Origin: Chloroflexota bacterium | GTDB lineage: Bacteria; Chloroflexota; Anaerolineae; UBA4142 | Length of the DNA stretch: 54,608 nt | Direction of reading: 5' to 3' | Assembly: GCA_023489485.1 (NCBI GenBank) | Contig: JAMDCU010000067.1 | Location: 1-54,608, forward strand | In this document: piece after piece, positions 53,899 to 54,608 of the stretch | Position numbering within the stretch: position 1 is the first letter of the stretch | Layout: each line of letters starts with the position of its first letter | Notes under the pieces: model-generated | The model's input: only the letters and a program-made list of their open reading frames with translations | The model's database searches: none | What the model was told of the DNA's origin: nothing | Program-made: the position numbers and the translations under genes

Positions 53899-54608
53899 TC
53901 GGATGTGCCAATTGGATTCCGAGCAGATCAAGAACCCTCTTGGCTCGATGAGCGTAGGTGTGCCGCGCTATGACCGCCCGATGCCCATTCCGGCGGTAGC
54001 GCTGATTGAACTCATCGTCCTCTAGAGCGCGCCTCACCATCTCGTGGTACTCAACTATCGAGCCTGGTACTAGCAGTTCCTGATCGTCAAACCACTCTCT
54101 GTATGCGGGGGTTGCATCAGTGATGGTCATGCCTCCGCTCCCCAGTACCTTGAACACTCTTTCATTAAGATCAATGCCCATCAGCTCCACGTGGGGCTCG
54201 TTGATAGTCGGAGAGAGCTTTGCTTGATGGTAGAGGGATGCCTCGTTTTGCTCAGGTAGGCGCCCGCCGTAGCCTGCATATGGCCAACGCGAGTACCCAA
54301 AGACTTTCAGGTGGTCTGCATACGGTTTGAGATAGCGGTCAAGCTGCCTAGCTTTGTAAGGCCAATAACCTCCCACAAAGGCAATTTGCACATCGCGGAA
54401 CTCGGCCTTGAACGGCGGGTCGCTTGGGTAAAGAGTCGTGTCGCATGCCAGCGGAAGAGAGACAAGTCGCGCGCCATGGTCGATCCATTTGGCGTAGTAT
54501 TCGAAGCTGGACTCCGGGGAGATGGTGAACAGAAAGGTAGGATCGCTGCTCAGGATTCTCCCATTAACACTTTCTGTGAATGAGTTGTTGGGAAACTGAT
54601 GACGCTGG
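53876..54608 (-). CDS. CgeB-like GT-B glycosyltransferase (5' end cut by window edge)
   Basis: The frame is open from the right edge of the window, so the first part of the gene is outside. The visible part begins RHQFPNNSFTESVNGRI and passes through TFLFTISPESSFEYYAKW and VQIAFVGGYWPYKARQLDRY. INEPHVELMGIDLNERVFKV, LGSGGMTITDATPAYREWF and the C-terminal RRNGHRAVIARHTYAHRAKR helix show the same group as the next gene. The two share the FVG...ARY/ARQ and HTY motifs and are probably related neighbours. A GTG at 54391 would truncate the fold and is not the true start. Confidence 0.85.
   Translation of the reverse strand, partial: QRHQFPNNSFTESVNGRILSSDPTFLFTISPESSFEYYAKWIDHGARLVSLPLACDTTLYPSDPPFKAEFRDVQIAFVGGYWPYKARQLDRYLKPYADHLKVFGYSRWPYAGYGGRLPEQNEASLYHQAKLSPTINEPHVELMGIDLNERVFKVLGSGGMTITDATPAYREWFDDQELLVPGSIVEYHEMVRRALEDDEFNQRYRRNGHRAVIARHTYAHRAKRVLDLLGIQLAHPSENIPDY

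Noticed and set aside
1-54608. CRISPR arrays, tRNA/rRNA genes, insertion sequences
   Set aside because: No regularly spaced repeats, no cloverleaf or rRNA-like stretches, and no transposase or integrase motifs were seen in reading both strands.

Overview
The window is a dense envelope-polysaccharide locus. Nearly every gene lies on the minus strand; the exception is a short plus-strand island at about 11.7-15.3 kb. The organism is most likely a member of the Chloroflexota. This rests on family resemblance recalled from memory, not on a search: two secreted glycosidases carry the 'LPxxLR' type segment common in exported proteins of that phylum (the C-terminus of the protein at 981-2447 and the N-terminal linker of the one at 29213-30739). 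The LuxR-type HTH fused to a Kelch propeller, the repeated YYGW secreted protein and the many large GT-C-like membrane proteins also fit. Base composition looks mid-50s percent GC throughout, with no obvious foreign island. GTG and TTG starts are frequent, and neighbouring genes usually overlap or touch, so transcription is probably in long operons.

Layout. 1-11.5 kb (minus): a GT4 enzyme running off the left edge, a secreted GH26-like glycosidase, a broken methyltransferase fused by deletion to a truncated membrane protein, a GT2-GT4 fusion, two tandem paralogous GT4-like enzymes, and an ABC polysaccharide exporter (Wzt-like ATPase with cargo domain, Wzm-like permease). 11.5-15.3 kb (plus): divergently from the exporter, a membrane-bound LuxR-HTH/Kelch regulator, a secreted YYGW-repeat protein with its own promoter and a strong terminator, and a putative lipoprotein. 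15.4-24.0 kb (minus): a GT39-like enzyme, a UPF0104-type protein, a methyltransferase, a GT2, two GT4s and a large GT-C-like protein. 24.0-24.5 kb: non-coding, with a minus-strand promoter and an imperfect direct repeat. 24.5-34.0 kb (minus): GT-C-like membrane proteins and a secreted clan GH-A glycosidase. 34.0-44.1 kb (minus): a short initiating sugar transferase, GT2, UPF0104 protein, lipoprotein, O-antigen ligase/polymerase, a Wzz/Wzc-like protein with a degenerate kinase domain, a Gfo/Idh/MocA oxidoreductase and a WcaJ/WbaP-like initiating transferase. 44.1-54.6 kb (minus): GT4, radical SAM, GT4, a second O-antigen ligase-like protein, a TPR protein, GT4, GT2 and two CgeB-like glycosyltransferases, the last running off the right edge.

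How it works together (inference). Two polyprenyl-phosphate sugar transferases can start lipid-linked glycans, and the cytosolic GT2/GT4 enzymes extend them. The ABC exporter, or an unseen Wzx, moves them across the membrane. Seven GT-C-like proteins would add sugars outside the membrane from polyprenyl-linked donors. Two Wzy/WaaL-like proteins polymerise or ligate, and the Wzz/Wzc-like protein sets length. The two exported glycosidases may trim or release polymer. The Kelch regulator is well placed to sense the envelope and adjust export, but nothing in the sequence proves this. No Wzx, nucleotide-sugar biosynthesis set, tRNA, rRNA, CRISPR array, transposase or integrase was seen.
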